Of a stretch of DNA of 64,000 nucleotides, positions 25,267-33,689 are shown piece by piece. The DNA comes from Candidatus Ribeiella danica (GTDB taxonomy: Bacteria > Chloroflexota > Chloroflexia > Chloroflexales > Roseiflexaceae): the NCBI GenBank assembly GCA_016717335.1, contig JADKFS010000019.1, forward strand, positions 372,001-436,000. Direction: 5' to 3'. The notes under the pieces are model-generated. The model worked only from the letters and a program-made list of their open reading frames with translations, had not been told where the DNA came from and did not search any database. How positions within the stretch are numbered: the stretch's first letter is position 1; every line of letters begins with the position of its first letter. The translations under genes and the position numbers were made by a program.

Positions 25267-27558
25267 CTAGAAGAAATCCTCGATGTCGTCCAGATCGAAC
25301 GGGTCGCCGCCGCTCATGTCCATATCCATCAGGCTCATCTGAATCCCCGCGCGGAGCATGGGCGTGCCGACGGCGCTGCGCATCTCCTGGGCCTGCTGCG
25401 CCAGCTCGCGCTTGCCCTGCTTGCGGGCGAGCTGCGCGGCGCGCTGCAGCGTGGCCTTGGCCTCGCGCACCCGCTCGTTCAGCCCCTGCACCAGGCCCAG
25501 CAGGATCAGGGTGTCGGGCTCGTCGGGCGTGAGCCGGGCGGCGTCCTCGGCGTAGCGGAGGGCCAGGTCGGCGCGCGGCAGCATCAGCTCGCTGGCCAGC
25601 TCCTTGCGCAAGGCCACGTCGTCGGGCCGCAGCGCGATGGCCTTGTCGAGCAGCTCGCACGCCAGCTGCGTCCAGGGGGTGTCGACCGGCTTGGGCGGCG
25701 GCGCGGGCGGCGCGCCGAAGATCCCGAACAGCCCGGCCGGCGCCGGCGGGGGCGTCACGCGCATCATGATCATCAGGCCGAGGTCGGCGTAGGCGTGCGC
25801 GTCGGGCTTCAGATCGCGCTCGAACCGCTCCAGCAGCGCGCGCGCCTCGTCCATCCGGTCGGCGATCACCCAGGTCTCGAAGATCTTCACGAACGCCTCG
25901 GGCTGCTCGCCGGCCAGCGCGGTCGCCCGCTCCACCAGCGCGCGGATCTCGCCGTGCCGGCGCTGGCCCAGCAGCATGCGCGCCTGGTTGAGCGGGAAGA
26001 GGTAGTCCTCGGGATCGTAGCGCTCGCCTTCGACGAAGGCCTGGTGCGCCTGCGCCGCCCGGCTCCACTGGGCATACTGGCGGCCGTGCTGCAGAAACAG
26101 CTGCGCCGCGCGCTTGCGCAGCTCCGGCCGCTCGGGGTGCCGCGCCACCAGGTCGCGCATCACCTGCTCGGACACGGCCAGCTGCCCGTCGAGGTCGAGA
26201 AACGCCACGTGGCGCAGCAGCGCCTCGAGGTGGCGCGGGTCGATCTTCAAGATCCGGTCGATCTCGTTGGATGCGGCGCGCTCCTGCTGGTTGGCCAGCA
26301 GCGCGTCGGCCAGCTGCACGCGCGTGTCCAGATCGTTCGGGTCATCTTTGATAATCTGGCGAAACACGACCACGGCCTCGTCGGGGCGGCCGGCCTGCTT
26401 GTAGCACGTGATGATGCGCTCGCGCACCCAGGCCCACTGCGCGTCGGACAGCGCGCCCTCCTCGGCGGCGGCCTTGCGGCGCGGGCGGGTGCGCAGCATG
26501 CCGCGCCAGGACTCGGCCGCCTCCATCCAGCGCTCCAGGCGCTCGTAGGCCAGCGCCAGGTTGTGCAGCAGCGGCCGCGGCGAGCCGATCTTGGCGCTGG
26601 CGCTCAGGATCTGGCGGGCGGACTGCCACAGCTCGGCCGCGCGACCCCAGTCGCCCTGGCCCGCCGCGGCGTGGGCGCCGCGGTCGAGCGCCAGCAGCCG
26701 CAGCTCGTCGAAGGCGACGCCGCCCGCCAGCCCGACGCTGCCCTGCGCCAGCGCGGCCGCCCCCGCGACGTCGCCGTCCTGGTGCAGGGCGGCCAGCTGC
26801 TCCAGCAGCAGCACTGCCAGGTTCTCGCGCAGCCACGCCGGCGTCGCGCCGCTCTCGATGCCGCGCTGCCAGAGCTTCAGTGCCGTCTTGCTGTCGCCGC
26901 CGCGCGCTGCCGCCGCGCCGCGGTAGTAGCGCCGCAGCGCGTTCAGCTGCGGGTTGGGCAGCGCGCGCTCGTCGTCCAGGTCTTCGCGCGCCGCCGCGTC
27001 GCCCGCGGCGATGCGCCCCAGGCCGCGCCAGAAGCGGTCGACCGGGCTGTCGCCCTCGGGCGCGACCGGCGCGCCGCGCAGCAGGGCCCGTGCGGGGGCG
27101 ATCCAGCGCTCGACCGCGGGCGTGAAGCCGGGGAGCGCCGCCAGGTCGGCGCGCGGGCTCTGCTCCAGCGCCGCCAGGGCCAGCAGCCGCGCCGTGTCGG
27201 CCCAGCCGGGGTCGCGCTGCAGCACGGCGCGGTAGCGCTCGATCGCCGCCGGGAGGTCGCCGAGCAAATGGAGCTGGCGGCCGAGGTGGTAGTGGTAGCG
27301 CGGCTCCTCGGGCGCCAGCTCGACGGCGCGGCGCAGATCGGCCAGCGCCGTGTCGGCCGGCGCGCCGCTCAGCGCGCGGCGAAAGTGGGCCTCGGCCAGC
27401 GCGCCGCGCACCTCGGCATCGCGCACGGCCAGCGGCCCCCAGGCCAGGATCGCCTCGCCGAAGCGATTCGCGTGAAACGCGCGCAGCCCGATCTGGCGCG
27501 GGTCGCTGAGCGCGGCCGGCGGCTGGTGCTGTATGAACGATCGTTTCAACTTAGGCAT
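25267..27558 (-). CDS. TPR-repeat protein, first gene of the Hsp70 operon
   Basis: 763 residues made almost wholly of TPR-like helix pairs (~25-715), for example Y-H-Y-H-L-G-R-Q-L-H-L-L-G-D-L-P-A-A-I-E-R-Y (~91-112) and P-D-E-A-V-V-V-F-R-Q-I-I-K-D-D-P-N-D-L (~394-412). A Pro-rich linker (~620-645, PPAPPPKP) splits the array and the C-terminus is Met/Asp-rich and acidic (MDMDMSGGDPFDLDDIEDFF). In eukaryotes acidic Hsp tails bind TPR clamps; here the acidic tail is on the TPR protein itself. As first gene of the operon it may be the scaffold or client receptor of the Hsp70 module. No catalytic domain is visible. The 75-bp gap before the J-like gene contains a hairpin (25217-25250). Confidence 0.85.
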   Translation of the reverse strand: MPKLKRSFIQHQPPAALSDPRQIGLRAFHANRFGEAILAWGPLAVRDAEVRGALAEAHFRRALSGAPADTALADLRRAVELAPEEPRYHYHLGRQLHLLGDLPAAIERYRAVLQRDPGWADTARLLALAALEQSPRADLAALPGFTPAVERWIAPARALLRGAPVAPEGDSPVDRFWRGLGRIAAGDAAAREDLDDERALPNPQLNALRRYYRGAAAARGGDSKTALKLWQRGIESGATPAWLRENLAVLLLEQLAALHQDGDVAGAAALAQGSVGLAGGVAFDELRLLALDRGAHAAAGQGDWGRAAELWQSARQILSASAKIGSPRPLLHNLALAYERLERWMEAAESWRGMLRTRPRRKAAAEEGALSDAQWAWVRERIITCYKQAGRPDEAVVVFRQIIKDDPNDLDTRVQLADALLANQQERAASNEIDRILKIDPRHLEALLRHVAFLDLDGQLAVSEQVMRDLVARHPERPELRKRAAQLFLQHGRQYAQWSRAAQAHQAFVEGERYDPEDYLFPLNQARMLLGQRRHGEIRALVERATALAGEQPEAFVKIFETWVIADRMDEARALLERFERDLKPDAHAYADLGLMIMMRVTPPPAPAGLFGIFGAPPAPPPKPVDTPWTQLACELLDKAIALRPDDVALRKELASELMLPRADLALRYAEDAARLTPDEPDTLILLGLVQGLNERVREAKATLQRAAQLARKQGKRELAQQAQEMRSAVGTPMLRAGIQMSLMDMDMSGGDPFDLDDIEDFF

Positions 27559-27644
27559 GGCTCATCTATCCTTCGGCGTTGCTCTTGCGAACGGCACCGT
27601 CTTCTCCGCGCCTGCGCCAGGGCCGCAGCTGTAAAGTCAGGGGT

Positions 27645-27673
27645 ATTATGCAAGGTCGTGTCTCGAATGTCAA
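27645..27673 (-). promoter_or_regulatory. Promoter of the TPR-J-GrpE-Hsp70 operon
   Basis: Minus strand TTGACA (27668-27673), 17-bp spacer, CATAAT (27645-27650). Near-consensus vegetative promoter; no CIRCE-type inverted repeat (HrcA site) is visible nearby, which suggests constitutive rather than heat-shock control. Confidence 0.8.
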
Positions 27674-27689
27674 AAGTGTGTGGTTCGGG

Positions 27690-28076
27690 GGCTGCGCGCC
27701 CCCGCGCCCCCGCGGGGTGGGTGGGCCGCCCCTCACCTAGTTCGCCTGCGCGGCGCGCGGGCAGTTCGCCTGCGCGGCGTGCGGGCAGTTCGCCTGCGCG
27801 GCGCGCGGGCGGGGGTGGGCCGCCACCCCCGCCACCCCCCGGCCGGGGCTGCGCCCCTGGACCCCAAAAAAGATGCTGCCTCGTTTGCGATGCCTGACGC
27901 GCATGCCTGGCTGAATCCAGGCGCGGCGGGATGTGCACAGGCTCTGATCGAGCGGCGCGAGGCATGCGCCACCAGGATTGCGGCTGAGATTGCCTTTCTT
28001 GCCGGAGGGGGGCCGGGGGCGCAGCGCCCCGGAGGGATGCTGGCGGGGGCCGGGGGCGCAGCGCCCCGGAAGAAAC
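27690..28076. repeat. MITE-like GC-rich element (copy 1)
   Basis: G/C-run left end, then three 24-bp tandem units starting TTCGCCTGCGCGGCG (27741-27812), the block GGCCGGGGCTGCGCCCCTGG + ACCCCAAAA, a core with GCATGCCTGGCTGAATCCAG and GGCATGCGCCACCAGGATTG, and the right end GCCGGAGGGGGGCCGGGGGC + GCAGCGCCCC. The same order occurs in the copies at 37920, 40274 and 59735. All six frames are largely open, but base composition, not coding, explains this. Confidence 0.8.
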
Positions 28077-28081
28077 GGATC

Positions 28082-28267
28082 TCACTCGACCAGGGCCGCG
28101 AGGTCGTCGGCCAGCTCCTCGGGCGCGACGAGCGGGCGCAGCGCCGCGACGGCGGCCATGAAGCGCGGCACGTCGAACTGCTCGACCACGGCGCGGCGGC
28201 GCAGCGCCAGCGGCAGCGCGCGCGGGCGCGGGGGCTGGGGTTGGCCCCCGGGCACGAACGCCACCAC
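28082..28267 (-). pseudogene. 3' fragment of a broken gene next to the P-loop ATPase remnant
   Basis: The frame encodes ...VVEQFDVPRFMAAVAALRPLVAPEELADDLAALVE and stops; it looks like a protein C-terminus. It is in a different frame from the upstream ATPase fragment, with a Pro/Arg-rich non-homologous junction. It may be the end of that ATPase after a deletion, or of another gene. Confidence 0.4.
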
Positions 28268-28289
28268 GGCGCGCAGGCCCGTTCCAGCG

Positions 28290-28952
28290 CTGCTGGAGCG
28301 CGGGGTACTTCGGCACGATATCGTTCATGAACGCCGGCGGCACCGCGTAGATGAACATCGCGCCCGGCAGGTCCTCGCGGCAGCGGTCGATCACCTCGCG
28401 CAGGTTGTCGGTGGCGATCTTCTCGGAGCGCCCGCCGACGCTGAGCATGCGGTCGCCCTCGTCGAACAGCAGCGCCAGCCCGGTGTAGCCGAGCGCGCGC
28501 ACGACCTGGCAGAGCGAGCGCAGCATCTTGAAGGCGTTGTTCTTGTTGATCTTCTCGGTCACGCCGATCGAGCGCAGGTCGCGCACGTCCTCGGGGCTGA
28601 CCTCCTCGCCCTGCAGCCAGCGCCCGAGCGCCTCCTGGCGCAGCTCCTGGCCGCGCAGCAGCGCGGTAAAGTAGCCCTGGACCGCCTTGTGGAAGCTCAG
28701 GCTGTCGACCGGCGTGGTCGCCAGGGTCTGCAGCAGCGCGCGCACGTCCGGCGCCTCGGCCGCGCCGGGGTCCTCCAGGTCCAGCCCCTGCGGCGCGATC
28801 ATGCGGCGCAGCGTGCCCTCAAGGAAGCGCGTCAGGCCGCGCTCGTCCTCGCCCATGTTGCCGAGCTCGTGCCAGATGATGCTCGACGCGACGGCCGCGT
28901 ACACGCGGCGCTGGTCGTCGTAGGGGCTCTCCTTATCTATAGAATGTCTCTC
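28290..28952 (-). pseudogene. Truncated P-loop ATPase of the BREX-associated (BrxD/DUF2791-like) type
   Basis: About 215 residues of a recognisable ATP-binding protein: L-T-R-F-L-E-G-T-L-R-R-M-I, D-S-L-S-F-H-K-A-V-Q-G-Y-F-T-A-L-L-R-G, G-V-T-E-K-I-N-K-N-N-A-F-K-M-L-R-S-L, L-A-L-L-F-D-E-G-D-R-M-L-S (Walker B-like) and P-G-A-M-F-I-Y-A-V-P-P-A-F-M-N-D-I-V-P-K-Y-P-A-L-Q-Q-R. The N-terminal part with Walker A is missing: upstream the frame meets a stop at 28953-28955 within a tandem repeat. Downstream the sequence breaks off after ALQQR. Proteins with this pattern occur in BREX and TerB-type phage-defence clusters. It lies directly upstream of the chaperone operon, with a MITE-like element between. 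Confidence 0.7.
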
Positions 28953-28967
28953 CTATCTATAGGATGT
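28927..28967. repeat. 20-21-bp tandem duplication at the broken end of the ATPase gene
   Basis: CTCTCCTTATCTATAGAATG(T) followed by CTCTCCTATCTATAGGATGT. It supplies the stop codon at the 5' edge of the ATPase remnant and contains the palindrome CTATAG in each unit. Confidence 0.75.
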
Positions 28968-28996
28968 CTCTTTAACGTCGGCGCTGTGGTCTAGAT

Positions 28997-29021
28997 TTGA
29001 CATTTATGCAAATCTTATAAT
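28997..29021 (+). promoter_or_regulatory. Promoter-like sequence before the vWA gene
   Basis: TTGACA (28997-29002) and TATAAT (29016-29021) are both perfect, but the spacer is only 13 bp, shorter than a normal sigma-70 site. It may use only the -10 or a different upstream element. Confidence 0.45.
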
Positions 29022-29093
29022 GTGGGCTGACGCACATGACGATCTGCGTCCACGAGTGAACCTGGATTCGGGCGCCAAGCCAGGGAGCGCAGC

Positions 29094-31073
29094 ATGCCAA
29101 AGCAACACTCACGTCCGCCACGATCGCCACACACCCGCGCCATGCCGCCACGCACGCCTCGTCAGCAGGCCACGAGCAGGCCACGCCCGGCAGCCAAGCG
29201 CGCTGCAGGGCCTTACGGCGCTAGCCCAAAGATTAGAAAGCCGGCATTGAGGCTGCTGTCACTGGCGATATTTGTAGCGGCTTTCTGGTTGCTGCTCCAT
29301 AAAATCGCTGCTTGGATTTCTTTGGATGTTCACCTTCTATATGCGGTGCTGCTGAACGTTATGGCGACGTTTGTAAACGCCATCGTCGATTATCTCGGCG
29401 AAGAGAGTATCGCCCCGGCGCTATTACGTCAGGCTAATATCGCGAGCATTACACATCACACCTTAGCCCCGACATTCATCATCATTTGCATCTTTGTCAC
29501 GGGGCTGGTTATTGTGAGCATCATCGGCGTCTACGTCAATAATCTGCCGCGCCCGGACAACCTTGCCCCAACTGCACAGTTCTGCCCAGGGGTCAGCGTG
29601 CCAACTATGACGCCAATTTCAACCCTCACGTCACACCCAGACTCGCCGACACCTGCTGCTACGCGGCCGGTTACTCCTGGGGCACAGCCTCCACTACCTG
29701 GCGCAGGTGACGCTCCTGCATGCCCGGCGCATGGAGCGCATCCGACGAATACGCCTGGCTCGATTCCTGGCACGACGGGCAATTCAGGCAGCAGCACGCC
29801 CGTGATCCCGGCTGCCACCACCGTACCTGCACCGGATGCGACTGCGTCTCCAGGGCAGCCCTCGGCGACGGCCGGCGCGACGAGCGTGCCGCCAGCCAGC
29901 TCGCCGACCTATACAGCCGCGACACCGCTGCCGACGAGCGAGCCGGCTAGCCCGACGACTCCGGCATCGCCGACACCAAGACTGTCTGACACTGTGGAAC
30001 CGCCGACCAGCACGCCGGTCAGCCCAACCGCGCGCCCAACCAATACGGTGGAGCCGCCGACCAGCACGCCATTTCCGTCGACCAGCACACCGACTGTGTC
30101 GCCAACTGACACGCCGTGGCCGCCGACCAGCACGTCGACAGCGGGCCAAACTGACACGCCGTGGCCGCCGACCAGCACACCGACAGCGGGCCAAACTGAC
30201 ACGCCGTGGCCGCCGACCAGCATGCCGACCACGAGCCCAACCAGCATTCCACCCACCAATACGCCGACGGCTATTCCGGTTAGTCCGACGGGCACTCCGC
30301 TACCGCCGACGCCGACTGTGCCCACTACGACGCCATGCCCACCGGAGCAAGTGCTTCCAGTCGACGTGATGCTCGTGCTCGATCGCTCCGGCTCTATGGA
30401 CAGCCGCCAGATCGCGGATGCCCGCGAAGCTGCACGCCAGCTGGTAAGCCTGCTCGACCTCGGGCTGGATCAGGTCGGCCTGGTATCGTTCGCGAGCGAT
30501 GCCAGCCTGGATGCCCCCTTGGGCCATGATGCAAGTGCCGTGGGGCGCGCGTTGGACAAGCTGCGCGCAGGCGGCGGAACGAACATCCCGGCGGGCATCA
30601 CCGCAGCGCACGTCGAGCTTACGAGCGGACGCCATAGCGCACCCGCGACACAGGTGCTCGTGCTGTTATCGGATGGACAGGCCAAGGACAAGGATGAGGA
30701 GGTCCGCCAGGCCGCGAGTGAGGCCAGGGCCGATGGCATACGCATCATCACGATTGCGCTGGGGCCGGACGCGGATCGCGAACTGCTGCGCGAGATTGCC
30801 TCGTCTGCAAGAGATGCTTACTACCAGCCAAGCTCATCCGAGCTCGCCGGCACCTTCCTGGACATCGCGAGTGTAGTACATAAGTGTGGCATCACGCCGC
30901 TGCCGACTACGACCCCAACCGAGGTTCTGTCCGAGTCGGCCGTTCCGCCAGTATCGACCACGAGGCCAACTGAGGATTTGGCCCCAACGCCAACCATAAT
31001 GCCGCCTGACATCACGACCGCGCGCAGGCGGCTATCGGTGGCGAACACCAGCTCCTGGCCTTCGTCGCCCTGA
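29094..31073 (+). CDS. Membrane-anchored von Willebrand factor A (vWA) domain protein with Pro/Thr-rich stalk
   Basis: 659 residues. A basic Pro/Arg-rich N-terminus (~1-50), two membrane helices (~53-73 and ~121-147), a long Thr/Pro/Ser stalk (~165-418) with T-P-W-P-P-T-S repeats, then a vWA domain (~424-600) with the complete MIDAS motif D430-R-S-G-S and the threonine in G-G-G-T-N, and a second Thr/Pro tail. The stalk places the vWA domain away from the membrane, probably outside the cell, where it could bind a protein ligand in a metal-dependent way. The stalk DNA contains a 42-bp-type repeat (ACTGACACGCCGTGGCCGCC at ~30105-30215, three copies). The start codon has a weak ribosome site. Confidence 0.83.
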   Translation: MPKQHSRPPRSPHTRAMPPRTPRQQATSRPRPAAKRAAGPYGASPKIRKPALRLLSLAIFVAAFWLLLHKIAAWISLDVHLLYAVLLNVMATFVNAIVDYLGEESIAPALLRQANIASITHHTLAPTFIIICIFVTGLVIVSIIGVYVNNLPRPDNLAPTAQFCPGVSVPTMTPISTLTSHPDSPTPAATRPVTPGAQPPLPGAGDAPACPAHGAHPTNTPGSIPGTTGNSGSSTPVIPAATTVPAPDATASPGQPSATAGATSVPPASSPTYTAATPLPTSEPASPTTPASPTPRLSDTVEPPTSTPVSPTARPTNTVEPPTSTPFPSTSTPTVSPTDTPWPPTSTSTAGQTDTPWPPTSTPTAGQTDTPWPPTSMPTTSPTSIPPTNTPTAIPVSPTGTPLPPTPTVPTTTPCPPEQVLPVDVMLVLDRSGSMDSRQIADAREAARQLVSLLDLGLDQVGLVSFASDASLDAPLGHDASAVGRALDKLRAGGGTNIPAGITAAHVELTSGRHSAPATQVLVLLSDGQAKDKDEEVRQAASEARADGIRIITIALGPDADRELLREIASSARDAYYQPSSSELAGTFLDIASVVHKCGITPLPTTTPTEVLSESAVPPVSTTRPTEDLAPTPTIMPPDITTARRRLSVANTSSWPSSP

Positions 31074-31124
31074 CCTTATCCATGCCGCACACAGTGTCAT
31101 CGCGCCGCTCCTGCTTCTGGTGTG

Positions 31125-31529
31125 TCAGCTGTCACTCGGCGGGGCTAGCTGGACGTGCTGGTAGCTGCGAATCTTTCGGTCGAGAGTGACCAGGGGACAA
31201 TCGTAGACGCGGGCGGTTGCCACGATCATTTGATCGGCGGGGTCGCGGTGAAAGGCGCCTGGGAGCTGGGTGGACTCGACGGCGATCCGCGGCGTGAGGT
31301 CGAGCAGCCGCACGCCAGGGTAGGCCAGCGCCTGGTCGAGCCATTCGCCGGCGGGAACCGGCAGTGTCAAGCGATTGTACTCGACAAGCTTGGCGACTTC
31401 CCAGCATGAGATAGCGCTGATCCCGATTCCGGCGCTCTCGTGCGCCTGGATGTAGGCTCTATACGTGGGCGGCAGGTTGGCGTCGTCGTGAACCCACCAG
31501 ACCCAGATGTGCGTGTCGAGCACTATCAT
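31125..31529 (-). CDS. PIN domain ribonuclease, VapC-like toxin
   Basis: 134 residues. The PIN active-site acids are present: D5 in V-L-D-T-H, E44 in C-W-E-V-A, D96/D99 in H-R-D-P-A-D-Q, and D117 in T-L-D-R-K. VapC toxins are Mg2+-dependent RNases controlled by a VapB antitoxin. No complete antitoxin gene is visible upstream: only a 31-codon frame (between a stop near 31629 and 31530) ends D-S-T-G-P-G-H-S-D-W-D-A-A-A with ATGA overlapping the toxin start, which looks like the tail of an antitoxin whose front part is lost or frameshifted. It could be an orphan toxin. Confidence 0.82.
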   Translation of the reverse strand: MIVLDTHIWVWWVHDDANLPPTYRAYIQAHESAGIGISAISCWEVAKLVEYNRLTLPVPAGEWLDQALAYPGVRLLDLTPRIAVESTQLPGAFHRDPADQMIVATARVYDCPLVTLDRKIRSYQHVQLAPPSDS

Positions 31530-31797
31530 GCCGCCGCATCCCAATCCGAATGACCTGGCCCGGTAGAATCCACACCGAGCACACTTCGATCGCAAACCGT
31601 ACTACAATTCACAGTATGGCTGCGCTATGCTTCGATGCGACGGCATACGTATCTATCGAATGGGTATGGTTCAATTCCAGGGATTTCGACATGACACTGT
31701 ACGGGCGCGATATATCGCGCCGCTGCCCTTTGGGGCAATGAACGGTCACGCTCGATTGAACCATGCCATGCATAGGAGGGCCAATGACACATCTGCG

Positions 31798-32100
31798 ATG
31801 ATCGCCCCAGCGGTGTCCGAAGAGACCACCGACCTGTCGGGAAGCGCCGATGGCCTGTCGGGAAGCGCGATCGGCCTCTTGGGAAGCGCCGATGGCCTCT
31901 TGGGAAGCGCGATCGGCCTCTTGGGAAGCGCGATCGGCCTCTTGGGAAGCGCGATCGGCCTCTTGGGAAGCGCGATCGGCCTCTTGGGAAGCGCGATCGG
32001 CCTCTTGGGAAGCGCGATCGGCCTCTTGGGGAACACATCCGCCCTTATCGGCACCTTGTCCCAGGCGTTATCAACAACATCAATACATAGGAGACATTGA
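31798..32100 (+). CDS. Possible heptapeptide-repeat protein encoded by a 21-bp minisatellite
   Basis: 100 residues; nine near-identical repeats G-S-A-(I/D)-G-L-L (or L-S) then an I-G-T-L-S-Q-A-L-S tail. The repeats place Gly every 3-4 residues, like a glycine zipper. ATG 31798 overlaps (ATGA) the stop of a 5-codon mini-reading-frame at 31784 that has a strong AGGAGG site, suggesting coupled translation; an in-frame ATG at 31738 would give 120 residues. The stop overlaps the start of the next gene (TTGATG). All frames across the repeat are open because the unit has 21 bp and no stop, so coding is not proven. Confidence 0.4.
   Translation: MIAPAVSEETTDLSGSADGLSGSAIGLLGSADGLLGSAIGLLGSAIGLLGSAIGLLGSAIGLLGSAIGLLGSAIGLLGNTSALIGTLSQALSTTSIHRRH
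31834..32028. repeat. 21-bp minisatellite, nine units
   Basis: Consensus GGGAAGCGCGATCGGCCTCT(T); units 1 and 3 have GCCGATGG instead of GCGATCGG and unit 1-2 have CTGTC instead of CTCTT. No spacers, so it is not a CRISPR array. Confidence 0.95.
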
Positions 32101-32810
32101 TGCCAACAGCATCGAAGTACACCATCCCCGGCCAGCTGGGCGCCGCCCAGCTGGTGATCGCCAACACCCTGGCCCACCCCGACATCCAGGAGCGCGTCGC
32201 GGCGCGCGGCTACACCGCCGGCGAGATGGCCGAGGGCCAGCGCCTGTGCGCTGCGGCGAGCCAGGCCGTCGACGCGCAGGCGGCGGCGGCCGGCGCGCAG
32301 CGCCTGGCGACCGAGCAGGCGCACCTGGTGGAGCAGCGCGCGCGGGCAAGCTACCAGGCGCTGGTGCAGACTGTTCGCGCGGTCTTCCCGCCGCAGTCCG
32401 CGCAGCGCAAGGCGCTCGACGTAGCCGGACCGATGCCTGAGACGACGGCTGTGTTTACCGCCGCCGCCACAACCCTGCTGAACAACGCGCTCGGCGTCCC
32501 GGAGATCGCCGCCGTGCTGGCGAAGTATGGCTACGACGAGCCAACGCTGCGGGCCGAGCGCGACGCCGTCCTGGCCTACCAGCAGGCTATGCAGGCGCAG
32601 GCGCTGGCGATGAGCGCGGCGAAGCAGGCGACGCGCGCACAGATCGAGGCGCTGGCGGCGCTCCAGCGCTGGCTCGCGCAGTATCTGAAGATCGCCAGGA
32701 TCGCGCTGCGGTCGCAGCCGGAGCTGCTCAAAGCGCTCGGCATCACGCCGCCCGGCGGCCGCGCGACGGCGCAGCGCAAGTCGCAGGTTGCCGCCGCTAA
32801 GGGTTCATAA
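32100..32810 (+). CDS. Alanine-rich helical protein, unknown function
   Basis: 236 residues, predicted almost entirely helical and Ala/Gln/Arg-rich, with no signal peptide or membrane helix. Two halves look similar in plan: L-A-H-P-D-I-Q-E-R-V-A-A-R-G-Y-T-A-G-E-M-A-E-G-Q (~24-47) and L-G-V-P-E-I-A-A-V-L-A-K-Y-G-Y-D-E-P-T-L-R-A-E-R (~131-154), which suggests an internal duplication. The C-terminus is basic. AGGAG lies 6 nt before the ATG, and the gene overlaps the heptapeptide-repeat frame, so the two may form a pair. No family name is recognised. Confidence 0.75.
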   Translation: MPTASKYTIPGQLGAAQLVIANTLAHPDIQERVAARGYTAGEMAEGQRLCAAASQAVDAQAAAAGAQRLATEQAHLVEQRARASYQALVQTVRAVFPPQSAQRKALDVAGPMPETTAVFTAAATTLLNNALGVPEIAAVLAKYGYDEPTLRAERDAVLAYQQAMQAQALAMSAAKQATRAQIEALAALQRWLAQYLKIARIALRSQPELLKALGITPPGGRATAQRKSQVAAAKGS

Positions 32811-32838
32811 AAGAATGACCTGACCCGGCGTCTGTGCC

Positions 32839-32923
32839 ATCCTGAGCGGAGGCCGCAGCCGCAGCGCAGGGTCGCTCGCTGCAAGACGATCGAGCGATGC
32901 TTCGCTGCGGCTCAGCATGACAC
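32839..32923. repeat. Dispersed TCATGCTGAGC-type inverted repeat
   Basis: GTGCCATCCTGAGCGGAG on the left pairs with CTGCGGCTCAGCATGACAC on the right, with GCTCGCTGCAAGACGATCGA in between. This resembles a common intergenic hairpin of many bacterial genomes. The surrounding 32924-33030 holds nothing else. Confidence 0.6.
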
Positions 32924-33030
32924 TCCCAAGGCGGCTGAAATACTCCATGCGTGACCTCTACGCGCCGGGCGCCGACACAGCCGGCGCAAGCTTCGCACAG
33001 GCTAGCGCAAGTGCGCTCCGCGTTTGTTTG

Positions 33031-33089
33031 GCGGAGGACGGAGGACCGAAGACGATCGATCGCCGTCCTCCGTCTTCGGTCCTCCGTCG
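33031..33089. repeat. Heptanucleotide inverted array
   Basis: GGAGGACGGAGGACCGAAGA facing TCTTCGGTCCTCCGTC with a GATCGATC centre. Intergenic, downstream of the peroxiredoxin gene. Confidence 0.75.
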
Positions 33090-33119
33090 AACCTGGCTGC
33101 ACTGCCCCCGCATCCTGCC

Positions 33120-33587
<468 letters not shown>

Positions 33588-33689
33588 TCGAAGCCTCCTC
33601 CTCATGTTCTCGTCGAAGCCAATCGTGGTCTCGCGCGGGCTCTATTGTACGCCATAAATAGCCCGCGGTGCGCTGCGCCCCACGCTGCC

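Noticed and set aside
27559..27690. CIRCE/HrcA operator before the chaperone operon
   Set aside because: No GCACTC-N9-GAGTGC-type inverted repeat was found; only a vegetative promoter is visible.
24298..27897. Very long open frame on the + strand opposite the chaperone operon
   Set aside because: It is antisense to four well-supported genes, is Arg/Ala/Gly-rich without any domain and reflects the high GC content of the coding strand.
28972..29184. Small Cys-rich frame on the minus strand before the vWA gene
   Set aside because: No ribosome site or family; overlaps the vWA promoter and start.
31834..32028. CRISPR array
   Set aside because: Units are contiguous 21-mers without spacers; no cas genes are present.
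31746..32324. Minus-strand repeat protein (ALPKRPI heptads) opposite the minisatellite
   Set aside because: No ribosome site, and it runs antisense into the well-supported gene at 32100; the plus-strand frame has overlaps that suggest coupling.
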